A stretch of DNA of 56,463 nucleotides, taken from Pseudomonadota bacterium (GTDB lineage Bacteria > Pseudomonadota > Gammaproteobacteria > Burkholderiales > Burkholderiaceae_E). Every line of letters begins with the position of its first letter. Positions within the stretch are counted from its first letter, which is position 1. A program made the translations under genes and the position numbers. Of this stretch, positions 25,283 to 38,371 are shown in pieces. The notes under the pieces were generated by a model that was given only the letters and a program-made list of their open reading frames with translations, did not search any database and was not told where the DNA came from. The stretch spans positions 1-56,463 of the forward strand of contig JAKPAM010000284.1 of the NCBI GenBank assembly GCA_029779435.1. The letters are read 5' to 3'.

Positions 25283-25975
25283 ATGCTCGAAGTCGACAAA
25301 CTGAACCAGTACTACAGCGGCAGTCACATCCTGCGCGACGTCAGCTTCGTCGCGCCGGCCGGCAGGCTGACGACGCTGCTCGGGCGCAATGGCGTCGGCA
25401 AGACCACGCTGCTGCGCTGCCTGATGGGCGTCGTGCCGGTGCGCAGTGGCAGCGTGAGCTGGAACGGCCAGCCGCTGGACAAGCTGCCGCCTTATGAGCG
25501 CGTCGGTCGCGGGCTCGGCTACGTGCCGCAGGGCCGCGAGATCTTCCCGCGGCTGACGGTCGAGGAGAACCTGCTGATCGGCGCGGCCGGCAAGCCGGCG
25601 CCCAAGGGCGTGCCGCGGCACATCTACCAATTGTTCCCCGTGCTCGAGGACATGAAGCAGCGTCGCGGCGGCGATCTGTCGGGCGGCCAGCAGCAGCAGT
25701 TGGCGATCGGCCGCGCGCTGATGAGCGAGCCCGAGCTGCTGATCCTCGACGAGCCGACCGAGGGAATCCAGCCGAACATCATCCAGGACATCGGTCGCAC
25801 GCTGCGCCGCCTCGTCGACGAGTTCGGCATGACGGTGCTGCTGGTCGAGCAGTACTACGACTTCGCGCGGGCGATCGCCGACCATTACGCGGTGATCACG
25901 CGGGGCGAGATCGTCGCCAGCGGCGACGGCCGCGACATGGACGCGCGCAATGTGCGCGAGATGATCTCGGTATGA
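25283..25975 (+). CDS. urtE: Urea ABC transporter ATP-binding protein
   Basis: LivF-type ATPase, second nucleotide-binding subunit of the urea importer, 230 residues, standard length. It opens MLEVDKLNQYYSGSHILRDV, typical of UrtE. Walker A GRNGVGKTTLLRCLMG, Q-loop YVPQGREIFPRLTVEENL, signature LSGGQQQQLAIGRAL, Walker B LLILDEPTEGIQPNI, H-loop LVEQYYDF. Located 13 bp after urtD. Its stop codon overlaps the ureD start (ATGA), physically linking the transporter to the urease genes. Confidence 0.97.
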   Translation: MLEVDKLNQYYSGSHILRDVSFVAPAGRLTTLLGRNGVGKTTLLRCLMGVVPVRSGSVSWNGQPLDKLPPYERVGRGLGYVPQGREIFPRLTVEENLLIGAAGKPAPKGVPRHIYQLFPVLEDMKQRRGGDLSGGQQQQLAIGRALMSEPELLILDEPTEGIQPNIIQDIGRTLRRLVDEFGMTVLLVEQYYDFARAIADHYAVITRGEIVASGDGRDMDARNVREMISV

Positions 25976-26874
25976 GGGCCCTTACCGATGCGCCGGCCGT
26001 CGGTGGCGAGTCCGCTACGGATCCGGCCGGCTGGAACGCCGAGCTGGCGCTCGGCTATCGCCGCGTCGCCGACCGCACGGTGCTCGCGCATCGCTGGCAT
26101 CGCGGCCCGTTGCGCGTGCAGAAGGCGCTGTATCCGGAAGGGCAGGCGATCTGCCATACGGTGATCCTGCATCCGCCGGCCGGGGTCGCCGGCGGCGACC
26201 GGCTCGATGTCGACGTCGAGGTCGGCGACGCTGCGCACGCGGTGCTATGCACGCCGGGCGCGACCAAGTGGTACAGGGCGCAGGGACGGAGTGCCAGCCA
26301 GCGTGTCCGGATCCGGCTCGACGGCACGGCGCGGCTCGACTGGCTGCCGCAGGAAAACATCCTGTTCGACGGTTCGCGGCCGCGGATCCGTTTCGAACTC
26401 GACGCGGCGGCCGGCGCGCGCGCGATCGGCTGGGAGGTTTGCGTGCTGGGCCGGCACTGGTCGGGCGAATGCTGGCGCAGCGGCGATCTGCGGATGAACA
26501 CGCGCATCCTGCGCGACGGCCGGGCGTTGTGGATCGAAGAAGCCGGATTGCCGGCCGATTCGCCGCTGCGCGACTCGCCATTGGGGCTGGCCGGGTTCGA
26601 GGTGTTCGGTACGCTATGGGCGGTTGGTGGCCGGCTCGACGCCGCGCTGGCCGAGGCCTGCGCGGACGGACTGCCGTTCGACGACGCGCTGCGCGCCGGG
26701 ATCAGCTGGCTGCCGGACGGTGGTCGTTCGCAGCGCGAGGGCGGCGCCTTGCTGATGCGGGTGCTGGGCCGGCAGATCGAGCCGGTACGCGAATTGCTGG
26801 TCGCGATGTGGACGCGACTTCGCGAGCCGGTGCTGGGCGTGCCGGCCCGCCCTTTGCGTTTATGGGCGACTTGA
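25972..26874 (+). CDS. ureD: Urease accessory protein UreD (UreH)
   Basis: Chaperone that binds apo-urease and, with UreF and UreG, helps carbamylate the active-site Lys and insert nickel. 300 residues with family marks: [83 protein letters not shown] and WEVCVLGR (in order along residues 18-160). It is the first gene of the urease segment and starts inside the urtE stop. Cytoplasmic. Confidence 0.96.
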   Translation: MRALTDAPAVGGESATDPAGWNAELALGYRRVADRTVLAHRWHRGPLRVQKALYPEGQAICHTVILHPPAGVAGGDRLDVDVEVGDAAHAVLCTPGATKWYRAQGRSASQRVRIRLDGTARLDWLPQENILFDGSRPRIRFELDAAAGARAIGWEVCVLGRHWSGECWRSGDLRMNTRILRDGRALWIEEAGLPADSPLRDSPLGLAGFEVFGTLWAVGGRLDAALAEACADGLPFDDALRAGISWLPDGGRSQREGGALLMRVLGRQIEPVRELLVAMWTRLREPVLGVPARPLRLWAT

Positions 26875-26887
26875 TGGAACAACGACG

Positions 26888-27190
26888 ATGGAACTGACGC
26901 CACGCGAGAAGGACAAACTGCTGATCTTCACGGCCGCATTGCTGGCCGAGAGACGGCGCGCCCGGGGACTCAAGCTCAACTATCCGGAGGCCGTCGCGCT
27001 GATCACGGCCGCGATCATGGAGGGCGCGCGCGACGGCCGTTCGGTCGCCGAGCTGATGCACTACGGCACGACGCTGCTCGGTCGCGACGACGTGATGGAG
27101 GGCATCGCCGAGATGATCCCCGACATCCAGGTCGAGGCGACCTTTCCGGACGGGACCAAGCTGGTCACCGTCCACCAGCCGATTCCCTAG
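26888..27190 (+). CDS. ureA: Urease gamma subunit
   Basis: Smallest structural subunit of the (alpha-beta-gamma)3 urease. The 100-residue sequence [51 protein letters not shown] and [19 protein letters not shown] is the canonical gamma chain. Starts 13 bp after ureD with GACGACG rather than a strong ribosome site. Nine bases before ureB. Confidence 0.98.
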   Translation: MELTPREKDKLLIFTAALLAERRRARGLKLNYPEAVALITAAIMEGARDGRSVAELMHYGTTLLGRDDVMEGIAEMIPDIQVEATFPDGTKLVTVHQPIP

Positions 27191-27199
27191 GAGCGAACG

Positions 27200-27523
27200 A
27201 TGATTCCAGGTGAATTGCTGGCCGAGGACGGCGACATCGAACTGAACGTCGGCCGCCCGACCGTGCGGGTGACGGTGGCCAACGGGGGCGATCGGCCGGT
27301 GCAGGTCGGTTCGCACTACCACTTCCACGAGGTCAACGAAGCGCTGAGCTTCGATCGCGGTCTGGCGCGCGGTTATCGATTGAACATCGCCGCCGGCACC
27401 GCGGTGCGCTTCGAGCCCGGCCAGCAGCGCACGGTCGAGCTGGTGGCGTTGGCCGGCGATCGCCTGGTCCATGGATTCCAGGGCCAGGTCATGGGCGAGC
27501 TCGACCCGGCTGACCAACCCTGA
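27200..27523 (+). CDS. ureB: Urease beta subunit
   Basis: Structural beta chain, 107 residues. [68 protein letters not shown] (short blocks in order) and [20 protein letters not shown] are diagnostic. Preceded by TAGGAGCGAACG, a good ribosome site. Separate genes for gamma, beta and alpha are the usual bacterial arrangement. Nineteen bases before ureC. Confidence 0.98.
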   Translation: MIPGELLAEDGDIELNVGRPTVRVTVANGGDRPVQVGSHYHFHEVNEALSFDRGLARGYRLNIAAGTAVRFEPGQQRTVELVALAGDRLVHGFQGQVMGELDPADQP

Positions 27524-27542
27524 CGACTGGCGGAGCACGAGC

Positions 27543-29270
<1,728 letters not shown>

Positions 29271-29302
29271 GTGAGCCTGTGACCGGCGGGAAGGCGACAG
29301 TC

Positions 29303-29932
29303 ATGCTGCGTATCGACAAGCGGCTCGCGGGCGACGACCGGCTCGCGGCCGCCTGGCGCCGGCGGGCGACGCCGCTGGTGCTGCCTTATGAGGACCGCTG
29401 CCGCAGCCGTCTGCTGACGCGGCTGGCCGACGGCACCGAGGTCGGTCTGTTCCTGCCGCGTGGCACGGTGTTGCGTGAGGGCACGATGCTGGTGGCCGAG
29501 GACGGGCGCCTGGTGCGTGTCGAAGCCGCCGCGCAGCCGGTGCTCCAGGTGACCAGCGCCGATCCGCTGCGGCTGATGCGCGCCGCGTATCACCTGGGCA
29601 ACCGGCACACGCCGGTCCAGATCACGTTGACGGCGCTGCGGATCGAACCCGACCCGGTGCTGGCGGACATGCTGCGGCGACTGGGCTTGCGGGTCGAGGC
29701 GATCGAGGGGCCGTTCGATCCGGAGGCGGGCGCTTATGAGGGGGCGCATGATGGTGCCCACGCCCACGCCCACGCCCACGCCCACGCCCATGCGCAAGCG
29801 CAAGCGCATGTACACGGCGGCGGCCATCGCCATGGGCACGACGAGACCTTCGACGAAGATCGGGCGCTCGCGCAGGCCGCTTATGCCCATCACTACGGCG
29901 AGGCGCCGGCGGACGGCGAGGGGCATCGATGA
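29303..29932 (+). CDS. ureE: Urease accessory protein UreE (nickel metallochaperone)
   Basis: Delivers nickel to the UreDFG-urease complex. The N-terminal peptide-binding domain ([20 protein letters not shown]) and C-terminal metal domain ([14 protein letters not shown], with the conserved interface His) are present. The C-terminus has a His-rich tail with an (AH)n run and [10 protein letters not shown], encoded by tandem CACGCC hexamers; such tails store extra nickel. 209 residues. ATG 29303 has GGGAAGG about nine bases upstream. The stop overlaps ureF (ATGA). Confidence 0.95.
   Translation: MLRIDKRLAGDDRLAAAWRRRATPLVLPYEDRCRSRLLTRLADGTEVGLFLPRGTVLREGTMLVAEDGRLVRVEAAAQPVLQVTSADPLRLMRAAYHLGNRHTPVQITLTALRIEPDPVLADMLRRLGLRVEAIEGPFDPEAGAYEGAHDGAHAHAHAHAHAHAQAQAHVHGGGHRHGHDETFDEDRALAQAAYAHHYGEAPADGEGHR
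29758..29789 (+). repeat. Tandem CACGCC hexamers coding the UreE His-Ala tail
   Basis: About five consecutive CACGCC units (29758-29789) followed by degenerate CATGCG/CAAGCG units encode the alternating His-Ala tail of UreE. In-frame slippage of the 6-bp unit would change the number of nickel-binding His without a frameshift. Confidence 0.7.
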
Positions 29933-30624
29933 TCGCGGACCTGGGCGTGCTGACGTCCTTGCTGCACCTGGCGTCACCGGCGCTGCCGATCGGCGGTTTC
30001 AGCTATTCGCAGGGGCTCGAATCGGCGATCGAGCATCGGATCGTCAGCGACGAGGCGAGCGCCGGCCGCTGGATCCGCGATGCGCTGACGCTGACCCTGG
30101 CGCAAGCCGAGGCGCCGGTCTGGCTGTTGCAGTTCGACCATTGGCGCGGCGGCGACCTGGCCGCGCTGACCCGTTGGAACGACTGGTTCCTCGTGTCGCG
30201 CGAGTCGTCCGAACTGCGGCGCGAGACCGAACAGATGGGGTGGTCCCTCGCGCAGTTGATCGACAAGCTCGGCTGGGGCGGGCCGGCGCGCGCCGCGATG
30301 CTGGCCGCGTCCGACGCCTGGGCGCTGCCGACCGTGCATGCGGGAGCGGCCGAGGCCCTCGGCATCGCCCGCGAGGCCGGGCTGGCCGCCTATCTGTTCG
30401 GCTGGGCCGAGAACCAGGTGGCGGCCGCGCTGAAGGCGGTGCCGCTGGGGCAGGTCGCCGGCCAGCGGATTCTCGTGACGATGCACGCGGCGATTCCGGC
30501 CGTGGTGGCCGAGGCGGTGGAGCGGGCCGCGCAATCGCCGCCGCGGTTGTCGACGATGTCGACGCAGTTCGGCGTGCTGTCGGCGCGCCATGAAACCCAG
30601 TATTCGCGCCTTTTCCGGTCGTGA
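29929..30624 (+). CDS. ureF: Urease accessory protein UreF
   Basis: Bridge protein between UreD and UreG that gates GTP hydrolysis during urease activation. 231 residues, all helical: [21 protein letters not shown], then [20 protein letters not shown] and the C-terminal [24 protein letters not shown], a conserved UreF ending. Starts in the ATGA overlap with ureE. A 97-bp spacer separates it from ureG, the only sizeable gap within the ure genes. Confidence 0.97.
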   Translation: MIADLGVLTSLLHLASPALPIGGFSYSQGLESAIEHRIVSDEASAGRWIRDALTLTLAQAEAPVWLLQFDHWRGGDLAALTRWNDWFLVSRESSELRRETEQMGWSLAQLIDKLGWGGPARAAMLAASDAWALPTVHAGAAEALGIAREAGLAAYLFGWAENQVAAALKAVPLGQVAGQRILVTMHAAIPAVVAEAVERAAQSPPRLSTMSTQFGVLSARHETQYSRLFRS

Positions 30625-30665
30625 CCGGCGGCGCGCATACCTACGCATACGGACGCACAAGGACG

Positions 30666-30725
30666 ATGAACACGATGAACGCATCCATCGACAGCGCCGC
30701 CCACGCGGCCGGGAGGTGCCGATGA
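30666..30725 (+). CDS. Possible 19-codon leader ORF overlapping the ureG start
   Basis: ATG 30666, preceded by AAGGACG, opens a 19-residue frame ([19 protein letters not shown]) whose TGA at 30723-30725 overlaps the ureG ATG as ATGA. The frame contains the ureG ribosome site GGGAGG. It could be a translation-coupling mini-gene for ureG or chance; no function is assigned to the peptide. Confidence 0.35.
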   Translation: MNTMNASIDSAAHAAGRCR

Positions 30726-31360
30726 CACGCAGCAAGCCCCTGCCGCCGCTCAGGGTCGGCGTCGGCGGCCCGGTGGGGTCGGGCAAGACGACCCTGCTCG
30801 AAAAGGTCTGCAAGCGGATGCGCGACCGCTATGACATCGTCGCGATCACCAATGACATCTACACGAAGGAGGACCAGCGGCTGCTGACGATCTCCGGCGC
30901 GCTGCCGGCCGAGCGGATCATGGGCGTGGAGACCGGCGGGTGTCCGCACACCGCGATCCGCGAGGACGCGTCGATCAACCTGGAGGCGGTCGACCGGATG
31001 CTCGAACGCTTTCCCGACGCGGACATCGTGTTCATCGAATCGGGCGGCGACAACCTCGCGGCGACGTTCAGCCCCGAGCTGTCGGACCTGACGATCTACG
31101 TGATCGACGTGGCCGGCGGCGAGAAAGTGCCGCGCAAGGGCGGGCCCGGCATCACGCGTTCCGACCTGCTGGTGATCAACAAGATCGACCTGGCGCCTTA
31201 CGTCGGCGCATCGCTCGCGGTGATGGAGGCGGACGCGCGCCGGATGCGCACCGGCCCGGCGGGTGAACGGCCGTTCGTGATGTGCGATCTGAATTCGCCG
31301 GACAGCGTGAGTAGAATCGTGGCGTTCATCGAAAAGCAGGGCATGCTGGCCGGGGAGTGA
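30722..31360 (+). CDS. ureG: Urease accessory GTPase UreG
   Basis: SIMIBI-class GTPase whose GTP hydrolysis drives nickel insertion into urease. 212 residues: P-loop [20 protein letters not shown], the nickel-binding CPH motif in [39 protein letters not shown] (switch II) and the G4-like [15 protein letters not shown] 30722 with GGGAGG upstream; its first base lies in the stop of a small leader frame. Last gene of the urea operon, followed by a hairpin. Confidence 0.98.
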   Translation: MTRSKPLPPLRVGVGGPVGSGKTTLLEKVCKRMRDRYDIVAITNDIYTKEDQRLLTISGALPAERIMGVETGGCPHTAIREDASINLEAVDRMLERFPDADIVFIESGGDNLAATFSPELSDLTIYVIDVAGGEKVPRKGGPGITRSDLLVINKIDLAPYVGASLAVMEADARRMRTGPAGERPFVMCDLNSPDSVSRIVAFIEKQGMLAGE

Positions 31361-31373
31361 TCGCGCGCCCCGC

Positions 31374-31409
31374 CCGGATCGGGTGTCCGCCGTGGCGCGC
31401 CCGATCCGG
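31374..31409 (+). terminator. Terminator-like hairpin after ureG
   Basis: CCGGATCGGG (31374-31383) and CCCGATCCGG (31400-31409) form a perfect 10-bp stem with a 16-nt loop, 13 bp after the ureG stop. There is no T-tract. It probably marks the end of the urt-ure transcription unit. Confidence 0.5.
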
Positions 31410-31488
31410 CGGCAAGCCGTGCTCAATCCCGAGGCGAGCTGCGTCCGATTCCCCGGCGGGCCGCGTCCAATCACTGAGGAGTCTGTCG

Positions 31489-32703
31489 ATGTCGAACGCT
31501 GCCACGCCCTTCATGGGCGCCCTGAGCGGCATTACCGTCGTATCGTTCGAGCAGGCGATCGCCGCCCCGTTCGCCACGCGCCAGCTCGCCGACCTGGGCG
31601 CGCGGGTGATCAAGATCGAGCGGCCGGGAGGCGGGGATTTCGCCCGCGACTACGATACGCGCGTCAACGGTCTGTGCTCGCACTTCGTGTGGACCAACCG
31701 CTCGAAGGAAAGCGTGACGCTGGACGTCAAGCACCCGCAGGCCGCGCGAATCCTGGACCGCCTGCTGGCCCGGGCCGACGTGTTCATCCAGAACCTGGCG
31801 CCGGGTGCCACCGCGCGGCTGGGGCTCGACCATGCGAGCCTGAAGCCCCGGTTCCCGCGGCTGATCGTCTGCGACATCTCCGGCTATGGCAGTTGGGGGC
31901 CTTATCGGACGAAGAAGGCCTATGACCTGCTGGTGCAGGCCGAATCGGGCTTCCTGTCGGTCACCGGCACGCCGGACGACATGGCCAAGTCGGGAGCGTC
32001 GATCGCCGACATCGCCGCCGGCATGTACGCGTACTCCGGCGTCCTGGCCGCGCTGCTGCAGCGCGGGCGCACCGGCGAAGGCTGCCTGCTGGATCTGTCG
32101 ATGCTCGAGTCGATGGCCGAGTGGATGAGCTTCCCGATGTACTACGCATACCAGGGAGCCGATGCGCCGCCGCGCGCGGGCGCCTCGCATGCGACGATCT
32201 ATCCGTACGGGCCGTTCCTGGCCGGTGACGGCAAGATCGTCATGCTGGGTCTGCAGAACGAGCGCGAATGGGTCAAGTTCTGCGAAGGCGTGCTGCGTCA
32301 GCCCTCGGTCGCCACCGACGAACGCTTCAACGCCAATGCCCGGCGCAACGAGCACCGCGCCGCGTTGCGCTCGCTGATCGAGCAGACGTTCGCGGCGCTG
32401 ACGAGCGAACAGGTGCTCGAACGGCTCGACGAGGTCGGTATCGCCAACGCGCGCGTCAACACGATGGCCGACCTGTGGGCGCATCCGCAGTTGCAGGCGC
32501 GCGACCGCTGGCGCGAGGTCGGGTCGGCTGTCGGCCCGCTGCCGGCGATGATGCCGCCGGTGGCCGGCGATCCGGCCAAGAGCGGACTGGCGGCACGGAT
32601 GGATCCGATCCCGACCGTCGGCGAGCACACCGACGCGATCCTCGCCGAGATCGGCTTCGACGCGCGGGAGATCGCGGATCTGCACGAGGCCGGCGCGGTC
32701 TGA
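31489..32703 (+). CDS. CaiB/BaiF family (class III) CoA-transferase
   Basis: Family III CoA-transferase, moving CoA between acyl-CoA and a free acid via a mixed anhydride on an Asp. 404 residues with LSGITVVSFEQAIAAPFATRQLADLGARVIKIERPGGGDFAR (N-terminal nucleotide-binding part, in successive blocks), TRLGLDHASLKPRFPRLIVCDISGYG, and the catalytic Asp in CLLDLSMLESMAEWM (about 205). ATG 31489 has GAGGAG 9 bases upstream. The acyl substrate cannot be told; mesaconyl, succinyl and formyl-CoA transferases share the fold. Not clearly part of the urease operon because a hairpin intervenes. Confidence 0.88.
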   Translation: MSNAATPFMGALSGITVVSFEQAIAAPFATRQLADLGARVIKIERPGGGDFARDYDTRVNGLCSHFVWTNRSKESVTLDVKHPQAARILDRLLARADVFIQNLAPGATARLGLDHASLKPRFPRLIVCDISGYGSWGPYRTKKAYDLLVQAESGFLSVTGTPDDMAKSGASIADIAAGMYAYSGVLAALLQRGRTGEGCLLDLSMLESMAEWMSFPMYYAYQGADAPPRAGASHATIYPYGPFLAGDGKIVMLGLQNEREWVKFCEGVLRQPSVATDERFNANARRNEHRAALRSLIEQTFAALTSEQVLERLDEVGIANARVNTMADLWAHPQLQARDRWREVGSAVGPLPAMMPPVAGDPAKSGLAARMDPIPTVGEHTDAILAEIGFDAREIADLHEAGAV

Positions 32704-32835
32704 TCGAAGCGGTCCGATGATCGAAGCGGCGTGGCGGGGGGACACCTCGGCCCGCCGCGAGTCGATTCCCGGACGGGTTCACGAGCTGACTCACGCTTCG
32801 GCCTGCCGCTGCCGGGAACGGCTTCCGGCGGCGGG

Positions 32836-32841
32836 CATAAT
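32836..32841 (+). promoter_or_regulatory. Candidate -10 box for pgm
   Basis: CATAAT in GGGCATAATGACC, 33 bp before the pgm ATG. No clear -35. The 170-bp gap also contains a 12-bp direct repeat TGATCGAAGCGG (32701-32712 and 32718-32729), the first copy including the CoA-transferase stop. Confidence 0.35.
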
Positions 32842-32843
32842 GA

Positions 32844-35223
<2,380 letters not shown>

Positions 35224-35429
35224 GATCTGCGGATTTCTCGGATGTCGGCGTCCGCCAGTATGCGTCGACACCCGCTCGTGCGCCAAACCGGTACTCGTTC
35301 GCCGGCCTGCCCTTCACAGGCCGCTATTCACGGGCGCCCGCTAGGGAAACCTCGCCGGCTCGGCAGATCGCATGGGCAGTAGTGACGGGCGGTGCCGCGA
35401 CGCGCCGATCGTCGTCTCACGCGTCTAGT

Positions 35430-37424
35430 TTATCGATATGCCTGCCCTCCAGCGTGGCCGGCCGGCGGACGCGATCGCGCCAGCCGCTGGACGACGTCCA
35501 CCATCCGGTCGACCTCGTCGCAGGTGTTGTAGAACGCCAGCGACGGCCGCACGGTGGTCTCGACGCCGAAGCGGCGCAGGATCGGCTGTGCGCAGTGGTG
35601 GCCGGTGCGCACCGCGATGCCACGTTCGTTCAGCGCCTGGCCGACCGCATCGGTCGTGTAGCCGTCGAGCACGAACGACAGCACGCTGGCCTTGTCCGGC
35701 GCGGTGCCGATCAATCGCATACCCGGAATCGGGCGCAGGTGCCGGGTCGCGTAGTCGAGCAGCGCATGCTCGTAGTGCTGGATCGCCTCGATGCCCAGGC
35801 GCTCGACGTATTCGAGCGCGGCGCCCAGGCCGACCGCATCGGCGATGTTGCCCGTACCCGCCTCGAAGCGCGTTGGCGGGCCGTGGTACACCGTGTGCGC
35901 GAACGTGACGTCGGCGATCATGTTGCCGCCCCCCTGCCACGGCGGCATCGCGTCGAGCAGCTCGCGCCTGCCGTAAACGACGCCGATGCCGGTCGGCCCG
36001 AAGATCTTGTGGCCGGAGAACACGAAGAAGTCGGCGCCCAGCCGCTGCACGTCGACCCGCATGTGCGACACCGACTGCGCGCCGTCGACCAGCGCGACCG
36101 CGCCGGCGCGGTGCGCGAGGTCGACGATCTGCCGCACCGGGACGACGGTGCCCAGCGCGTTCGACACCTGGGTGACCGACACGATGCGCGTGCGCTCGTT
36201 CAGCAGCTTCTGGTACTCGTCGAGACGCACCTGGCCGTCGTCGTCGACCGGGATCACGCGGATCCGCGCGCCTTTCTCGGCGGCGAGCTGCTGCCAGGGC
36301 ACGATGTTCGCGTGGTGCTCGAGGTGCGAGACGATGATCTCGTCGCCGGCGCCGACCTGCGAGGCGCCCCAGGTCTTGGCGACCAGGTTGATCGCCTCGG
36401 TCGTTCCGCGTACGAACACGATCTCGTCGGTCGAGCGCGCGCCGATGAAGCGTCGCACGGTCTCGCGCGCTCCTTCATAAGCGTCGGTGGCGCGCGCGGC
36501 CAGCTCGTGCGCGGCGCGGTGGATGTTCGAGTTCTCGCGCTCGTAGAACATCTTCAGGCGCTCGATCACGCAGCGCGGCTTCTGCGTCGTCGCCGCGTTG
36601 TCGAACCAGACCAGCGGCTGGCCGTTGACGCGTTCGGCGAGGATCGGAAAGTCGCCGCGCACCGCGTGGACGTCGAACGGCGCGAGGCCGCCGAGCCTCG
36701 GCACGGTCGGGGCATCGGCGGCGGCAGCGGATGGAATCGACGAAACGGACGGAAGCGACGAAACGGATGGGATGGACGGGACCGACGCAGTCGACGCAAC
36801 GGACGGGATGGCCGGAGCGGGCAAAGCGGTCGTCGCCGTGCCTGCGGGCACGGCCGTCGTCGGCAGCCGCGCGTCGCCGGGAATACCGACCTCGTTCAGG
36901 AAATAGTAGGCGGCGCCCGCGGCGGGCGGCGATGCGGGTACGCCGCTCAATTGGCTGCCGAGCCGTCCGTCGTAACCAGGGGCCGCGGTCAGCAAGGTGT
37001 CGGGCACGCCGTTCGCCGCCAGCGCGTGCGGCAGCAGCGACGGCGTCGACGCGAATGGATTGGCAGCGAGCTGCGGCGACGTCGGCACCAGGCCCAGTCC
37101 CGGCGGGTAAGCGCCGAACGGAACGGCGGCGGGTGTGGCCGGGCCGGCGCTGCCCGGCGGCAGCGACAGACCGGGCGGATGCACGGCCGCCGGAACCGGC
37201 ACGCCGCCGGTGGCCGGCAGCGAGGCGAGCGTAGGCACGGGTGCCGAAACCGGCGATGGCACCGAGGACGACTGCGGCACGGAGGCCGGCAGTGGCCTCG
37301 GCGAAGCGGCCGTCGGCGGCGCGGCGAACAGGGCACTGGCCAGCCGCGCGAGCTCGGCCGGGTCGGGCAGGCCGAGCGGCAGCGCGGCGTTCGAGGAATC
37401 CGGAGAACGCATGGCCGCGATCAC
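35430..37424 (-). CDS. Cysteine desulfurase cargo of family 2A encapsulin (SufS-like with disordered loading domain)
   Basis: PLP enzyme that removes sulfur from cysteine as a persulfide, here as the packaged cargo of a family 2A encapsulin. Residues 1-250 form a low-complexity Pro/Ser/Ala/Val-rich region holding two islands likely to dock to the shell: LARLASALF (25-33) and GYDGRLGS...YYFLNEVGIPG (150-183). The SufS-type domain follows: DFPILAERVNGQPLVWFDNA, SHLEHHANIVPW, PLP Lys473 in SGHKIFGPTG and catalytic Cys611 in RTGHHCAQP. Ordinary SufS is about 410 residues; this is 664. GTG 37424 overlaps the shell stop (GTGA); ATG 37412 is the alternative. Last gene of the operon. Confidence 0.93.
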   Translation of the reverse strand: MIAAMRSPDSSNAALPLGLPDPAELARLASALFAAPPTAASPRPLPASVPQSSSVPSPVSAPVPTLASLPATGGVPVPAAVHPPGLSLPPGSAGPATPAAVPFGAYPPGLGLVPTSPQLAANPFASTPSLLPHALAANGVPDTLLTAAPGYDGRLGSQLSGVPASPPAAGAAYYFLNEVGIPGDARLPTTAVPAGTATTALPAPAIPSVASTASVPSIPSVSSLPSVSSIPSAAAADAPTVPRLGGLAPFDVHAVRGDFPILAERVNGQPLVWFDNAATTQKPRCVIERLKMFYERENSNIHRAAHELAARATDAYEGARETVRRFIGARSTDEIVFVRGTTEAINLVAKTWGASQVGAGDEIIVSHLEHHANIVPWQQLAAEKGARIRVIPVDDDGQVRLDEYQKLLNERTRIVSVTQVSNALGTVVPVRQIVDLAHRAGAVALVDGAQSVSHMRVDVQRLGADFFVFSGHKIFGPTGIGVVYGRRELLDAMPPWQGGGNMIADVTFAHTVYHGPPTRFEAGTGNIADAVGLGAALEYVERLGIEAIQHYEHALLDYATRHLRPIPGMRLIGTAPDKASVLSFVLDGYTTDAVGQALNERGIAVRTGHHCAQPILRRFGVETTVRPSLAFYNTCDEVDRMVDVVQRLARSRPPAGHAGGQAYR

Positions 37425-38350
37425 TTATAAGTGTCGGGGTAATCGTGGTACTTGCCGATCTCGACGTCTTCGAGAACGGCCAGCGCGTCTTCGGTCTGCA
37501 CGACCAGCGAGCAGTACAGCGAGATCAGGTACGACGCGATCGCGTTGCGGTTGATGCCCATGAAGCGCACCGACAGGCCTGGACTCTGCTCGCCGACCAG
37601 GCCAGGCTGGTACAAGCCGACCACGCCCTGACGCCTGTCGCCGACCCGCAGCAGCAGTACCTTGGTCCTGCCGTCGACGATCGGCACCTTGTCCGACGGG
37701 ATCAGCGGAATGCCGCGCCAGGTAAGGAACTGCGAGCCGAACAGCGACGTCGTCGGCGGCGGTACGCCGCGACGAGTGCATTCGCGACCGAACGCGGCGA
37801 TCGCCTGCGGATGCGTGAGGAAGAACGCCGGCTCCTTCCAGACCTTCGTCAGCAACTCGTCGAAATCGTCGGGCGTCGGCGCACCGGTCAGCGGATACAC
37901 GATCTGTTCGGGCGCGACGCTGGCCAGCAACCCATAGTCGGCGTTGTTGATCAGCTCGGACTCCTGCTTCTCCTTGATCGTTTCGATCGTCAGGCGCAGT
38001 TGCTCCTTGATCTGGTCGTGAGGGCTGCTGTACAGGTCCGATACCCGGGTGTGCACGTCGAGGATCGTGCTGACCGCGTTCAGGAAGTATTCGCGCGGAC
38101 GTTCTTCATAGTCGACGAAGGTCGTCGGCAGTTCCGCCTCGTCGCGGCCGGCGCACAGCACGCGGACGTCCTGTGGGTTCCTGACCTGGTTCAGCCGGTA
38201 GATGCCGGCCTCCACCGGCAGCCATTGCAGCAGATGCGTGAGCCAGCGTGGCGAGATCGTCGACAGCGTCGGCGCGGACTTGGTGGCGTTGGCGAGTTGC
38301 CGGGCGGCGTTGTCACCCAGCGCGAGTTGGGTCGAAGGTATGTTGGCCAT
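37421..38350 (-). CDS. Family 2A encapsulin shell protein (SrpI-like, HK97 fold)
   Basis: Self-assembling shell protein of a protein nanocompartment related to phage HK97 capsids. 309 residues, close to SrpI of Synechococcus. Recognised by LALGDNAARQLANATKSAPTL, SPRWLTHLLQWLPVEAGIYRLN, the EERPREYFLNAVSTILDVHTRVSDLYS segment (E-loop/spine helix region, in blocks), FFLTHPQAIAAFGRECT and C-terminal GINRNAIASYLISLYCSLVVQTEDALAVLEDV. There is no cyclic-nucleotide-binding insert, so it belongs to 2A rather than 2B. ATG 38350 lacks an obvious ribosome site. Directly precedes the cargo gene (4-bp overlap), consistent with shared translation. Confidence 0.95.
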   Translation of the reverse strand: MANIPSTQLALGDNAARQLANATKSAPTLSTISPRWLTHLLQWLPVEAGIYRLNQVRNPQDVRVLCAGRDEAELPTTFVDYEERPREYFLNAVSTILDVHTRVSDLYSSPHDQIKEQLRLTIETIKEKQESELINNADYGLLASVAPEQIVYPLTGAPTPDDFDELLTKVWKEPAFFLTHPQAIAAFGRECTRRGVPPPTTSLFGSQFLTWRGIPLIPSDKVPIVDGRTKVLLLRVGDRRQGVVGLYQPGLVGEQSPGLSVRFMGINRNAIASYLISLYCSLVVQTEDALAVLEDVEIGKYHDYPDTYK

Positions 38351-38371
38351 TAGGGGTCCAGGGGTTTCAGG

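Noticed and set aside
29758-29830. CRISPR-like or satellite array at the CACGCC repeats
   Set aside because: Six-base units without spacers, in frame within ureE and coding its His-rich tail.
35382-37430. 682-codon plus-strand frame opposite the desulfurase
   Set aside because: Arg/Asp/Gly-rich shadow of the PLP enzyme; no start signals or family match.
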